Source: an uncultured Erythrobacter sp. (GTDB lineage: Bacteria; Pseudomonadota; Alphaproteobacteria; Sphingomonadales; Sphingomonadaceae). From it: a stretch of DNA of 64,000 nucleotides. The notes beneath the pieces were generated by a model. That model was not told the origin of the DNA. It made no database searches and worked only from the letters and a program-made list of their open reading frames with translations. Both the position numbers and the translations under genes were made by a program. Below, piece by piece: positions 27,759-38,192 of this stretch. Every line of letters starts with the position of its first letter. Within the stretch, counting starts at the first letter, position 1. The stretch lies in NCBI GenBank assembly GCA_947488755.1, contig CANLAD010000001.1:1440247-1504246 (forward strand), given 5' to 3'.

Positions 27759-28876
27759 CCCTTCAGCCTCTCGTTCACCACTTCGCCGCCCTTGGTCAGC
27801 CGCACCGCGTCGCCGATTTCCTCGTCCAGTTCCGGTCTGCCCGCTTCGGCATCCCAGAAGGCGTTGAGGAAGTTGAAGTGGTTGCGTGCGAACAGGGCGC
27901 TGGCGTCGGCGGGGAGCTGTGCGGGGGTGTTGGAATAGCCGATGATGGCGACGCCGTGCTTTACCACCATCTCGTCGGCCACCGTGCCCTCGACATTGCC
28001 GCCCTGCGGCGCGGCGAGGTCGAAAATCACGCTGCCGGGTTTCATCGTCGCGATCTGTTCGTCGCTGATGAGGCGCGGGGCAGCGCGGCCCGGGATCAAC
28101 GCGGTGGTGATGACGATGTCCTGTTTGGCGATGTGTTCGCTCACCAGTTTGGCCTGCGCGGCCTTGTATTCATCGCTCATCTCGGTCGCGTAGCCGCCCG
28201 AGCCTTCGCCCTCGATCCCCTCGACCTCCTCGACAAAGATTGCCTTGGCACCAAGGCTCTCGATCTGTTCGCGCGTCGCCGAGCGCACGTCGGTGGCGGA
28301 AACCTGCGCGCCCAGCCGCCGCCCGGTCGCGATCGCCTGCAATCCGGCGACGCCCACACCCATCACGAACAGCTTGGCCGCCTGCACCGTGCCCGCCGCC
28401 GTCATCATCATCGGGAAGGCGCGGCCATAAGTATCGGCAGCGGCCAGCACGGCCTTGTATCCCGCAAGGTTCGATTGGCTGGACAGCACGTCCATCGATT
28501 GCGCGCGGGTGATGCGCGGCATGAATTCCATCGAAAGCGCCTCGAAACCCGCTTTGGCGTAGTCTTCGACCAGTGCCGCATTTTCAAACGGATTGAACAG
28601 CGCCGCGACCCATGCGCCTGGTTTCGCGCCAGCGAGAAGCGAGGCATCGGGCGCCTGCACGCCGAGTACGATGTCCGCGTCCTTCACCGTCGCGCCCGCA
28701 TCGCCGAAGCTTGCGCCAGCATCGGCAAACGCTTCGTCGGGTATCGCAGCCTGCTCGCCCGCCCCGCGTTCGATCGCAACCTCGGCACCTAGGCCGATGA
28801 ATTTCTTGACCGTTTCGGGCGTTGCGGCGACGCGGGTTTCACCGGCGGCGCGCTCCTTCAGGACTGCGATTTTCAC
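27755..28876 (-). CDS. pntAA: NAD(P) transhydrogenase subunit alpha part 1 (NAD-binding)
   Basis: 373 aa, the soluble domain I. Alanine-dehydrogenase-like N-terminus MKIAVLKERAAGETRVAATP, hinge around MEFMPRITRAQSMDVLSSQS, and nucleotide-binding fold LFVMGVGVAGLQAIATGRRL (GVGVAGLQA). Ends with HFNFLNAFWDAEAGRPELDE. Together with pntAB and pntB it forms the three-gene version found in alphaproteobacteria. A cytochrome oxidase subunit IV-like gene precedes it by 16 bases. Confidence 0.95.
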   Translation of the reverse strand: MKIAVLKERAAGETRVAATPETVKKFIGLGAEVAIERGAGEQAAIPDEAFADAGASFGDAGATVKDADIVLGVQAPDASLLAGAKPGAWVAALFNPFENAALVEDYAKAGFEALSMEFMPRITRAQSMDVLSSQSNLAGYKAVLAAADTYGRAFPMMMTAAGTVQAAKLFVMGVGVAGLQAIATGRRLGAQVSATDVRSATREQIESLGAKAIFVEEVEGIEGEGSGGYATEMSDEYKAAQAKLVSEHIAKQDIVITTALIPGRAAPRLISDEQIATMKPGSVIFDLAAPQGGNVEGTVADEMVVKHGVAIIGYSNTPAQLPADASALFARNHFNFLNAFWDAEAGRPELDEEIGDAVRLTKGGEVVNERLKG

Positions 28877-28892
28877 CCCCGCGCGACCCCGC

Positions 28893-29015
28893 TCAACCGG
28901 CTATCAGCGAGATGACGAACAATGTGATGATCGCGATCAGCGGCACGGTCCATTTCAGCGTGCCCATGAACCGCTCGTAAGTTGAGCGAGCCTTGTCCAT
29001 GTCGTGCGTTGCCAT
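28893..29015 (-). CDS. aa3-type cytochrome c oxidase subunit IV
   Basis: 40-aa single-helix protein: MATHDMDKARSTYERFMGTL then KWTVPLIAIITLFVIS and LIAG. The A..TYE.F...KW....I.......I pattern is the bacterial aa3 oxidase subunit IV family. GGGAATACCTC precedes the ATG. It lies 16 bases before pntAA and is often found beside pnt genes in sphingomonads. It is too short for most gene finders. No oxidase catalytic subunit is in the window. Confidence 0.85.
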   Translation of the reverse strand: MATHDMDKARSTYERFMGTLKWTVPLIAIITLFVISLIAG

Positions 29016-29299
29016 GAGGTATTCCCTTTAGTCTCTAGATGGTACTCGCACGGCGGGACAGGCCCGCAGCGCGACAGATCAGACCACCCTCGTATCGAAG
29101 CCCTCGCCCTAGCTCAAGCCATTGCGCGTCCTGTCCCACGCGCATTTTTGCTGATTGCGCTCCGCGAACGGCTTCAATGCGTCGAAGTAGCGTTGGAAGC
29201 ACAAGCTTAATCCGCTTTTTACGCATTGCGGCTAACCCATTGCCTTTACGCTTCCGGCTATCGTGCCGGTCGGCGATTTGGGGCGGTGAAGCGATATCG

Positions 29300-30805
29300 A
29301 TGTCGAAGATCGACACAACACCAGATAGTGAACTTCACGCCCGCGCTCGCTCCCGCGCGAAGGGAGCGGGTAAACCGTCCGATCGCGCGTCGGATGAAGA
29401 GCGCACCATCATGCTGATCGATGATGAGCCCGCGCAAACCCGCCTGATTTCCGCCATCGCCGCGCGCGAGGGCTGGCGCACGCTGGTCGCGAGCGATGCC
29501 GACGCGGCGCTGGCGACGCTGGCATCGCGCGAAGGGCTCGCGCTGTCCGCCATCCTGCTCGATCAATGGGTGCCGGGCGATGACACCTGCGCGCTGATCG
29601 CCGAGCTCAAGGAACGTCGCCCCTCGCTGCCGATCCTGATGCTGACCACCAGTGCCTCGCCGGTTCTGGCGGTCGAGGCGATGCGTGCGGGCGCGAGCGA
29701 CTATCTGGTCAAACCCGTTGCGCCCGAGGCGCTGATGGCGGCCCTGCGATCGGTCACCACGCGCGAGGCGCCGCGTGACGAGCTTGCCCCCCTGACCGAG
29801 AAGATGTCGGCCGATCTCGATTTCGATGCGATGATCGGCAAGGCCCCGCCGTTCCGCACCGCACTGGCGCAGGCCGCAAAGGCCGCGCGCGGCCACGGGC
29901 ATGTGCTGATCGAGGGCGAAAGCGGCACCGGCAAGGAAATGCTGATCCGTGCGATGCAGGCCGCAAGCCCGAGAGCGCGTGAGCCGATGCGCGTTGTCAA
30001 TGTCTCCGCAACGCCCGCCAATGCCATCGAATCGACGCTGTTCGGACACGAGCCGGGCGCGTTTCCCGGCGCGTTCGACCGCCAGATTGGCGCGCTTCAG
30101 CATTGCGATGGCGGCACGCTGGTGCTCGACGATGTCGATCGCCTCTCGATGGATTTGCAACGCAGCCTCGCCGAGGCGCTTGATGGCGGTGTGATCCGTC
30201 CGCTGGGAGCAGCGCACGGCTTTCGCATCGATGTACGGTTATTGTCTTCGACCAACGCATCATTGGAAGAGCTGGTAAGCGGCGGGCTGTTCGATGGCGA
30301 TCTGGCCAGGCTGCTGTCGGCCACCCGCATCGAAATGCCGCCCCTGCGCGAGCGGGCGGAGGATGTGCGCGCCCTCACCCGCCATTTTCTCGCGCGAATC
30401 GGGGAACAGCCAGGTCTCAGACATCTCAGCATTTCCGACGGCGCGCTGTCGCTGCTCGCAGCCTATGACTGGCCCGGAAATGTCCGCCAGCTGCAATCGG
30501 TGCTGTTCCGCGCCGCAGTCTATTGCGACGGGGACGCCTTGACCGCCGAAAGCTTCCCGCAGCTGTCCGAGCTTCTGGGTGAACTCGACGCAGAAGGCGC
30601 GAATAACGCACACGAAGGCGTTGGTATCACGCTTTACAGCGCCGACGGGCATCTGCGCCCGCTCGAAGAGATCGAGGCGGATGTGATCCGGCTCGCCATC
30701 GGGCATTATCGCGGGCGCATGACCGAGGTCGCGCGGCGGCTCGGGATCGGGCGTTCGACGCTCTATCGCAAGCTGTCCGATCTCGGAATCGACAGCGCTG
30801 CGTAA
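29300..30805 (+). CDS. NtrC-like response regulator with altered sigma-54 loop
   Basis: 501 aa. Receiver domain about 35-155: IMLIDDEPAQTRLISAIAAR, phospho-acceptor in SAILLDQWVPGDD, and the conserved Lys in GASDYLVKPVAPEALM. AAA+ domain about 175-405: Walker A GESGTGKE (206-213), GHEPGAFPGAFDRQIG, Walker B GGTLVLDDVD. C-terminal Fis-type helix-turn-helix: MTEVARRLGIGRSTLYRKLS. The sigma-54 contact loop, normally GAFTGA, reads GAFPGA (residues 253-258). This could mean no sigma-54 activation; Walker B has DD for DE. The start at 29300 has only a weak ribosome site. Confidence 0.87.
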   Translation: MSKIDTTPDSELHARARSRAKGAGKPSDRASDEERTIMLIDDEPAQTRLISAIAAREGWRTLVASDADAALATLASREGLALSAILLDQWVPGDDTCALIAELKERRPSLPILMLTTSASPVLAVEAMRAGASDYLVKPVAPEALMAALRSVTTREAPRDELAPLTEKMSADLDFDAMIGKAPPFRTALAQAAKAARGHGHVLIEGESGTGKEMLIRAMQAASPRAREPMRVVNVSATPANAIESTLFGHEPGAFPGAFDRQIGALQHCDGGTLVLDDVDRLSMDLQRSLAEALDGGVIRPLGAAHGFRIDVRLLSSTNASLEELVSGGLFDGDLARLLSATRIEMPPLRERAEDVRALTRHFLARIGEQPGLRHLSISDGALSLLAAYDWPGNVRQLQSVLFRAAVYCDGDALTAESFPQLSELLGELDAEGANNAHEGVGITLYSADGHLRPLEEIEADVIRLAIGHYRGRMTEVARRLGIGRSTLYRKLSDLGIDSAA

Positions 30806-30845
30806 AGCTTGCTGGTGCGACCTTGAACGCCTAGCGCTGCTCGCC

Positions 30846-31616
30846 ATGACCACATCAAGGGATTTTGACGGCCGTACAGCGCTGGTCACCGGCGCGGCAT
30901 CGGGCATCGGCGCGGCGTGTGCAAGGGCGCTCACGGTGCGCGGAGCGGCGCGGCTGGTGCTGGTCGATACCGATGGCGGGCGGCTCGATGCGCTTGCAAG
31001 TGAGCTTGGTTGCGAAGTCGAAGCGGTGCAAGGCAGCGTCGCCGACGAGGCGCTGTGGGACAGGCTCGCGGATCAGCTCGGCGGACTCGACCATGCGATT
31101 GTGAATGCCGGGATCGGCGCGGGTGGACTCTTGTCGGAGCTTTCGCTGGCCGAATGGCGGCGCGTGATGGACGTTAATCTCGACGGTGCGTTCCTCACCC
31201 TGCGCGCCGCGATGCGGGCGATGGCAGAGAACGAAACGGGCGGTAGCATCGTCATCACCTCCTCCACCACCGGGATCAAGCCGGTCGCTGGAATCGGACC
31301 CTATGGTGTCTCCAAGGCGGCGGTCTCCCATATGGCGCGCATCGCCGCGCTCGAAGGAGCCGAACGCGGCATCCGGGTCAACGCCATCGCGCCTGGCGGG
31401 GTCGATACGGCGATCTGGGAAAGCTCCGAGGACTTCAAGCGATCGGTCGAGAAGCACGGCCGCGAGGCCACGCTCAAAGCGATGGCGAAGACGACCCCAT
31501 CAGGCCGCTTCGCTTCCTCCGATGAGATCGCGGGCAGCATCCTGTTCATGCTGTCCGACGCGGGGTCCAACGTCACCGGTCACGTGCTGGTGTCCGACGG
31601 CGGCTACACGCTCTAG
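30846..31616 (+). CDS. Short-chain dehydrogenase/reductase
   Basis: 256 aa. Classical SDR motifs: TALVTGAASGIGAACARALT (TGxxxGIG), DTDGG at the cofactor-specificity loop, IVNAGIGAGG (NAG), the Ser in GSIVITSSTTGIK, Tyr/Lys in YGVSKAAVSHM and the end INAIAPGGVDT. The Asp-rich specificity loop suggests NAD preference. Substrate unknown; 3-oxoacyl-ACP reductase-like annotation is common. It follows the regulator by 40 bases, so may be in its transcript or separate. Confidence 0.9.
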   Translation: MTTSRDFDGRTALVTGAASGIGAACARALTVRGAARLVLVDTDGGRLDALASELGCEVEAVQGSVADEALWDRLADQLGGLDHAIVNAGIGAGGLLSELSLAEWRRVMDVNLDGAFLTLRAAMRAMAENETGGSIVITSSTTGIKPVAGIGPYGVSKAAVSHMARIAALEGAERGIRVNAIAPGGVDTAIWESSEDFKRSVEKHGREATLKAMAKTTPSGRFASSDEIAGSILFMLSDAGSNVTGHVLVSDGGYTL

Positions 31617-31640
31617 GCGCCCCGCTTCGATCAGCCTGCG

Positions 31641-32819
31641 CTACCAGGTGAAGCTGCGCTCAGCGAGCGTATCGCTTTCATTGCCCTTAAGCGTCATCGT
31701 CACTTCCCGGCTCGCCCAGTCGATGTCGATCAAGCCGTAATTCTCGATCCCGAAAAACGGCGTGACCCGCTTGGGATCGGGCTCGCGCTCAGTGTTGCCC
31801 TCGACATCGCCGAACGCCAGATTGAGTGAAGAGCTGGTCAACTCCCACAATGTCTCATCGCCATGATCGACGGTGTAGATGCCGCCCGAATGGCGATCCC
31901 CGGTCAGCAGCACCATGCCGCTTTCTTCGCGAGCGCTGAGCATATCGAGCAGCTTGGTCCGCTCCAGCGGGAAATTCTCCCAGCTTTCATAATTGTGCGC
32001 CTCGGTCAGGATCTGGATCGAGGAGACGACGACGCGCAAGTCGGCGGGCTTGGCAAGTTCGGCCTCGAGCCACTCCCATTGCTCTCCGCCCAGAATAGTC
32101 GAAGCGGGGTCGGTGTTGGGCACATAGACACCCAGCGGCGCGCGCTCGCGCTGCCAATCCATGCGTTGGAGATCGGAACGGAAATAGCGCGTGTCGAGCA
32201 GCAGAAACTGCACGCGCTGCCCCTCTGGCCCTACCGTGACGCTGTCATAGATGCCGGGACGAGAGCGGACCTCGTCGTCCGAATTCCAGAAAACCTCGAA
32301 CATCTCTTCGGCCCAGCGACGCATCGGGAAGGCCGCGCCTTTGTCGTTGAGGCCGTAATCGTGATCGTCCCACGTCGCCATCATCGGCACGCTCGCGCGG
32401 AATCGCTGGAATTCAGGATGTGCGGCCTGATCGGCATACGCCACGCGCAGGCTTTCAAGCGCGGCATCCCCGTCCCACGCATTGTCACCATAGACGTTGT
32501 CGCCGATCATCAGGAAGGCTTGCGGGTTCTGGCTCGCGATCTGGTCCCACATGTGCTGGCTGGCCGACTGATGGTTGCAGCTCCCGAACGCAAAGCGGGT
32601 GAGCGCGGTGTTTGCGGCAAGCTGCGGGTTCGGCCCGGCCTCGGGCAAGTCGACCGTCTCGCGCAGCCGTGCATAATAGGGCGCGAGCAGCTCGTCGGGG
32701 GAGAGCATCACTTCACGTGGCGCAGCCTCGTCGCCTGTCTCCATATGCGCGTCTGCGAGGAGAGGAGTGGCAGCGAACGCGGCTGTGGTGGCGATGACAA
32801 GACGGGCTGTGATGCGCAT
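31641..32819 (-). CDS. PhoD-type alkaline phosphatase/metallophosphoesterase
   Basis: 392 aa with a signal peptide MRITARLVIATTAAFAATPL. PhoD-family motifs: FAFGSCNHQSASQHMW, LMIGDNVYGDNAWDG (GDNxYxD), MMATWDDHDYGLNDKG (WDDHD), VFWNSDD and LLTGDRHSGGIYTVD (the DRH metal site). Calcium/iron-dependent phosphate-ester hydrolysis in the periplasm is expected. AAGGA lies five bases before ATG 32819; other in-frame ATG upstream lacks it. It is convergent with the SDR gene. Confidence 0.9.
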   Translation of the reverse strand: MRITARLVIATTAAFAATPLLADAHMETGDEAAPREVMLSPDELLAPYYARLRETVDLPEAGPNPQLAANTALTRFAFGSCNHQSASQHMWDQIASQNPQAFLMIGDNVYGDNAWDGDAALESLRVAYADQAAHPEFQRFRASVPMMATWDDHDYGLNDKGAAFPMRRWAEEMFEVFWNSDDEVRSRPGIYDSVTVGPEGQRVQFLLLDTRYFRSDLQRMDWQRERAPLGVYVPNTDPASTILGGEQWEWLEAELAKPADLRVVVSSIQILTEAHNYESWENFPLERTKLLDMLSAREESGMVLLTGDRHSGGIYTVDHGDETLWELTSSSLNLAFGDVEGNTEREPDPKRVTPFFGIENYGLIDIDWASREVTMTLKGNESDTLAERSFTW

Positions 32820-32887
32820 GATGGTCCTTCGTACTTCGATTGCTCGGTCCGTCTGGCGCGATTGCATGACGGTATTGCGACGTCTGA

Positions 32888-34015
32888 CTAAAGCGCGGGC
32901 AGTTGGCTGAAATCTGTCAGCGCCGCATCGCGCAGGCCCCGCCACACGTTGCGCGCCTGCACGGTCTCGGCGACATCGTGCACGCGCAGCAGGTGCACGC
33001 CCGCATCCATCCCCTTGACCGCCATCGCGATCGAGCCGCCCAGCCGCTCGTTCGCCGCTTCTTCATTCGACAGCGCTCCAATCATCCGCTTGCGACTGAC
33101 GCCCAGCAGCAGCGGCGATCCCAGCGCATGGAACAGCGGCAATGCGTTCAGCAAGGCGAGATTGTCGGCAAGCGACTTGCCGAAGCCGATACCCGGATCG
33201 ATCACGATGCGCTCTTCGGCGATTCCTGCCTCTATCGCTTGCTGACGGTTGTCCTTGAGCATGTCGAATACTTCGCTGACCACGTCGTCGTATTGGCCGC
33301 CCTCGTGCAAGTCATCACCCGCGCCAGGCGCATGCATCAGCACGACGGGACAGTTAGCATCCGCAATCATCTCGGCCATGCGCGGGTCGTATCGCAGAGC
33401 GGACACGTCGTTCGCCATGTGCGCGCCCTGATCCAATGCCGCTTCGAGCACGCCCGCGCGGCGGGTGTCCACGCTGATCGCTGCGCCCATGCCTGCGCAA
33501 TACTCGACCGCGGGGCCGATGCGCGCGATCTCATCACCTTCCCATGCTGCCTGCGCGCCGGGCCGCGTGCTTTCCCCGCCGATATCGATGATCGCCGCGC
33601 CCGCTTCGAGCATCGCCGAGGCATGAGCGCGGCCTGCCTCGGGCTTTTCATGAAACTCGCCGCCATCGCTGAAGCTGTCGGGCGTCACATTGAGCACGCC
33701 CATGATCTGCGGCTGGTCCAGCCGGACGACCCGGTCGCCCAGTTTCAGCGGAGCATGGACGAGCTGTAGGTTCGACCACTGCCGCTCAGCTTCGGCTGCG
33801 AGGTCGCCGCCCGGCTCGGCGAGCGCCTCGGCCGCCTCGGACACGCCGAACACGCGGCGATGGGTGACATCTCCGCCTTCGCGGACCACCAGTGCGAAGC
33901 GGGAGGCGTAAACCATCGTGCCTGCAAGCCGGATCGCGCCGGGGCCATGGTTCCCGGCCTCGACCTGAGGGCCGGAAGCGAGCGCGATCGGGTGGAGGTA
34001 GACGCGCGCGTTCAT
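32888..34015 (-). CDS. folP: Dihydropteroate synthase
   Basis: 375 aa. Condenses pterin pyrophosphate with p-aminobenzoate in folate synthesis; the sulfonamide target. The catalytic domain starts at about residue 100: IMGVLNVTPDSFSDGGEF, AIIDIGGESTRPGAQA, AAISVDTRRAGVL, NDVSALRYDPRMAEMI, VVLMHAPGAGDDLH, VIDPGIGFGKS and LLGVSRKRMIGAL. About 100 extra N-terminal residues (MNARVYLHPIALASGPQVEA onward) are seen, longer than the usual 280-aa enzyme. Such extensions occur in sphingomonad FolP. The start is an ATG without strong ribosome site. Confidence 0.93.
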   Translation of the reverse strand: MNARVYLHPIALASGPQVEAGNHGPGAIRLAGTMVYASRFALVVREGGDVTHRRVFGVSEAAEALAEPGGDLAAEAERQWSNLQLVHAPLKLGDRVVRLDQPQIMGVLNVTPDSFSDGGEFHEKPEAGRAHASAMLEAGAAIIDIGGESTRPGAQAAWEGDEIARIGPAVEYCAGMGAAISVDTRRAGVLEAALDQGAHMANDVSALRYDPRMAEMIADANCPVVLMHAPGAGDDLHEGGQYDDVVSEVFDMLKDNRQQAIEAGIAEERIVIDPGIGFGKSLADNLALLNALPLFHALGSPLLLGVSRKRMIGALSNEEAANERLGGSIAMAVKGMDAGVHLLRVHDVAETVQARNVWRGLRDAALTDFSQLPAL

Positions 34016-34313
34016 GCTGCGCGGTCCGAAGCTGAAGCCATGGACCGCATGTTACACGGTCCAGAACCGGAAAAGTTCGCGGCGTCAGGGATACCATCGA
34101 AGCCGATAGATGTGCGGGGAGAAAGCGTCCGGTCGATCATGGCCGCCGGGACTAAGCGAAAACCCGCGTGTAGGACAACCGATTCGGGAGCGAGTCACGA
34201 GCCCCCCTCTCCCACTGGGGAGAGATACGAAGGCTTGCGAGCCAGCTCGCTAGCTGCAGTTGAGAGGAGCAAAGCGAACTACCGCGAAGGAACTGGTTGT
34301 GACGTCTCATTTG
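34016..34313. other. Gene-free region with a hairpin
   Basis: About 300 bases after the folP start. A perfect 7-bp hairpin at 34207-34224 (arms CTCTCCC and GGGAGAG) is followed by CGAAGGCTTGCGAG and CAGCTCGCTAGCTG short palindromes. This looks like a genome-type intergenic repeat but no second copy is in the window. I see no gene. Confidence 0.45.
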
Positions 34314-34538
34314 CTAAGACTTTGAATGGCTCGCTCCGTCATTCGCCCGATAGGCGGCGAGCCGCGCCTTCTCAGCGAGTTTAAGTTCTTCTCTCGTCAT
34401 ATTCACGGTATCTCGTAGACACTTCAATTCCGCTCGCTGTGACTTAAATTTATCCTCCGTTGAGCGGACCATCTCCTCGCATTGCCGACGCCATTGCTTG
34501 ATCGAGAGACCTGCATGTCTGGCTTCCTGAAGGTTCAT
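34314..34538 (-). CDS. Small coiled-coil hypothetical
   Basis: 74 aa, mainly charged and helical: KQWRRQCEEMVRSTEDKFKS then QRAELKCLRDTVNMTREELK. A heptad-like pattern suggests a coiled coil. No family recognised. The ATG is just after CAGGGGTGT, which also forms a hairpin with CACCCC upstream. An overlapping frame on the same strand (34450-34764) is less protein-like. It is within an AT-richer insert. Confidence 0.4.
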   Translation of the reverse strand: MNLQEARHAGLSIKQWRRQCEEMVRSTEDKFKSQRAELKCLRDTVNMTREELKLAEKARLAAYRANDGASHSKS

Positions 34539-34681
34539 ACACCCCTGAAAATTGGGGTGCTATTTTCGCGGCTTCGGTTTCTTTTTCTTTTTTCCCGGAG
34601 CGCGATCGTCTCGTCCAAGACCAATGAAGGAACCATGAACTCCGGCCCAGCCGGAACCACCTACTCTTCGACCCTTTCCCA

Positions 34682-35134
34682 TCAGTTCGCTTCTCCCCAA
34701 GGGTCGGCCTCAGTTCCAACGAACCCAAACTCATTCGATAACGATCCTTCCCATTCCCAATCATCAGGAACGACTACTTCTTTCAGTTCGCTACCTCTTA
34801 GACGGCACGCCGTGATCAATTGATCGCCTGAGCCTTTCCACGGAATCTTCCCGCATTCTAACCACGGCGTTGGATAGATAAGACCGCGTTGCTGGTCAGC
34901 GACTGAAAGATCTTTTGCTTTTCCATGTTCTCTGTAAATCAGACCAGCCACTTCTAGTTGCTCGCAAAACTGTTCAACCTCCGCAGGAGACAAGAACCCC
35001 ACGCGTACGATTTCTCCGTCAGCACATAGGGTCCGATTCGGAATCGTCGTCTTGAATTTCTCCCAGTCCGAGAATATTTCGATAATTCGCTCGGCTCTGA
35101 TGATTACCGAGATCGCTTCGACCAAGACCGCCAT
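34682..35134 (-). CDS. Hypothetical protein in AT-richer insert
   Basis: 150 aa. MAVLVEAISVIIRAERIIEI is followed by FSDWEKFKTTIPNRTLCADG, EIVRVGFLSPAEVEQFCEQL and WECGKI-like LECGKIPWKGSG; the C-terminus is acidic. Reads as a globular cytosolic protein with a helix-turn part around SPAEVEQFCEQLEVAGL. I do not recognise the family. GAGAGG lies nine bases before the chosen ATG; the longer frame (to 35173) lacks a site. Lower GC than neighbours. Confidence 0.65.
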   Translation of the reverse strand: MAVLVEAISVIIRAERIIEIFSDWEKFKTTIPNRTLCADGEIVRVGFLSPAEVEQFCEQLEVAGLIYREHGKAKDLSVADQQRGLIYPTPWLECGKIPWKGSGDQLITACRLRGSELKEVVVPDDWEWEGSLSNEFGFVGTEADPWGEAN

Positions 35135-35219
35135 GGCATCGCACCTCTCACAATGAACCTTTTCAGGAGGCACAAGTTTATCTGCTGTACTGAGACGAGA
35201 TAGAGAACCCTAACTCCCC

Positions 35220-36551
<1,332 letters not shown>

Positions 36552-36601
36552 AACATGCGGGGTGTTGCGCGAAAGACTCGGCTTTTGACCACATTGCATC
36601 G

Positions 36602-37525
36602 TCAGCTGAACACGAACACCACATTGGCCGCAAACGCCGCGACCAGCACTGCGCCCAGCCGGCGACCGATGTTCTTGGCGGTCCACAACAGCGCCAGAAG
36701 ACCCGCCGCGCTCGCAGTGAGAAAAGCCATCTGAACGTCAGCAAGACCCACCGGCAGCGCGAACGGCGCGATGGTCATGGTCGCGCCTCCGATCAGCAGA
36801 ATGTTGTAGATGTTGGAGCCGACCACATTGCCAAGCGCGAGCGCGGACTTCCCGCGCAGTGCCGCTGCGATGGAGGCCGCGAGTTCTGGCAGCGAGGTGC
36901 CGACCGCAACCACCGTCAGCCCGATAACGGTTTCAGGCACCTTGAAGATCGTCGCGAGGGCAATCGCACCCTTTACCAGCGCATCGCCACCCAGAACCAG
37001 AACCACCAGGCCGCCCACGAACAGCGCGAGCGCGAGCCAGATGCCTTGCGGCGCGTCGCCCGCATCGTCTTCAGGCACGGCCGCGCCCGGATTGCGATAG
37101 CGCCACACGATGTAAACGACGATCCCGACAAGCAGCGCGATCCCGATCCAGCGCGCACCGAGCTGCGATAGCGCCAGCCCCCACAAAAGCAGCGTCACAC
37201 CCAGCGCGACCACCGCATCGCGCCGCCCTGTGCCGGTCAACACGATCGGAGCCACCAGGGCCGAAGTGCCGAGGATCAGCAGTGTGTTTGCAAGGTTCGA
37301 TCCGACGATATTTCCCCACGCGATCTCGGGCGATCCGGCAAGGCTTGCCTGAACGCTCGCGACCATTTCAGGCATCGAGGTCGCGAAGCCGACGATGACG
37401 AGCCCGGTAAACAGCGTCGACACGCCCAGCTTTTGCGCAATGCCCACAGCCCCGCGCACCAGCAGCTCGCCCCCGATGGCAAGGCCGACAAGCCCCGCGA
37501 GGCTGAGAAGGACCGCTTCGATCAT
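36602..37525 (-). CDS. Calcium/sodium antiporter (CaCA, YrbG-like)
   Basis: 307 aa with ten to eleven helices in two inverted repeats. The alpha motifs are VGFATSMPEMVASVQASLAG with VGSNLANTLLILG in the first, and VAVGTSLPELAASIAAALRG with VGSNIYNILLIGG in the second; these carry the ion-binding Glu/Asn/Ser. A cytosolic acidic linker (AAVPEDDAGDAPQ) divides them. Predicted inner-membrane Ca2+/Na+ or Ca2+/H+ exchange. It follows rnhB by 28 bases on the same strand. Confidence 0.92.
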   Translation of the reverse strand: MIEAVLLSLAGLVGLAIGGELLVRGAVGIAQKLGVSTLFTGLVIVGFATSMPEMVASVQASLAGSPEIAWGNIVGSNLANTLLILGTSALVAPIVLTGTGRRDAVVALGVTLLLWGLALSQLGARWIGIALLVGIVVYIVWRYRNPGAAVPEDDAGDAPQGIWLALALFVGGLVVLVLGGDALVKGAIALATIFKVPETVIGLTVVAVGTSLPELAASIAAALRGKSALALGNVVGSNIYNILLIGGATMTIAPFALPVGLADVQMAFLTASAAGLLALLWTAKNIGRRLGAVLVAAFAANVVFVFS

Positions 37526-37553
37526 GAGGTCCGGCGCTTAACGGGCTTGCCGT

Positions 37554-38192
37554 CTATAGCAAGCTTGCCTGAGCAACAGGCGCGAAGGATTGGCGGTGGA
37601 GCGGAGTCGGACCATGGAGGCGCAACGCCTCCATATGCTCGCGCGTTCCATAACCCTTGTTGCGCTCCCACCCGTATTGCGGATGGTGCCGCGCGGCTTC
37701 GATCATCAGCCGGTCGCGCCATTCCTTCGCGATGATTGACGCCGCGCCAATCGCCGGTTCGATACCATCCCCGCCGACGATCGCGCGTGCGGGCCAGCGC
37801 CAATCGTCGCACCGTCGCGCGGGCGTTTGGTTACCGTCAATGAGCACTTCGCATGTCACGTCGTCGACTTGCGCGTACAAATCGGCCACGCAGCGCGTCA
37901 TCGCCTCCATCGTCGCCTGAAAAATATTGAGCCGGTCGATCTCGCCCGGATGAACCACCGCGACCGACCACTGGCAAGACGCGCGGATCTGCGCATCCAG
38001 TACGGCGCGGCGTTTTGCGGAAATCGTCTTGGAATCGCCCACGCCCGCAGGTACTTCCGGGCCGAGAATAACCGCTGCGGCGACAACCGGCCCGGCCAAA
38101 GGTCCGCGTCCCGCCTCGTCTACACCGATAACGAGATGTGATGCATCGGTAAGCGGGGAAACGATTTGCAAGCGAGGAGTTACCTCAACCAT
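37554..38192 (-). CDS. rnhB: Ribonuclease HII
   Basis: 212 aa. Removes RNA from RNA/DNA hybrids and single ribonucleotides in DNA. Catalytic acidic residues: VIGVDEAGRGPLAGPVVAAA (Asp and Glu), EVLIDGNQTPARR (third Asp), GAASIIAKEWRDRLM (fourth Asp region) and YGWERNKGYGTREHMEAL. The ATG at 38192 has AAGG six bases upstream (in the divergent gene). An earlier ATG is at 38198. Its start overlaps that of the divergent sugar dehydrogenase. Confidence 0.95.
   Translation of the reverse strand: MVEVTPRLQIVSPLTDASHLVIGVDEAGRGPLAGPVVAAAVILGPEVPAGVGDSKTISAKRRAVLDAQIRASCQWSVAVVHPGEIDRLNIFQATMEAMTRCVADLYAQVDDVTCEVLIDGNQTPARRCDDWRWPARAIVGGDGIEPAIGAASIIAKEWRDRLMIEAARHHPQYGWERNKGYGTREHMEALRLHGPTPLHRQSFAPVAQASLL

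Noticed and set aside
34450..34764. Minus-strand frame overlapping two insert genes
   Set aside because: Overlaps both better frames and is rich in Trp/Ser/Arg as a shadow.
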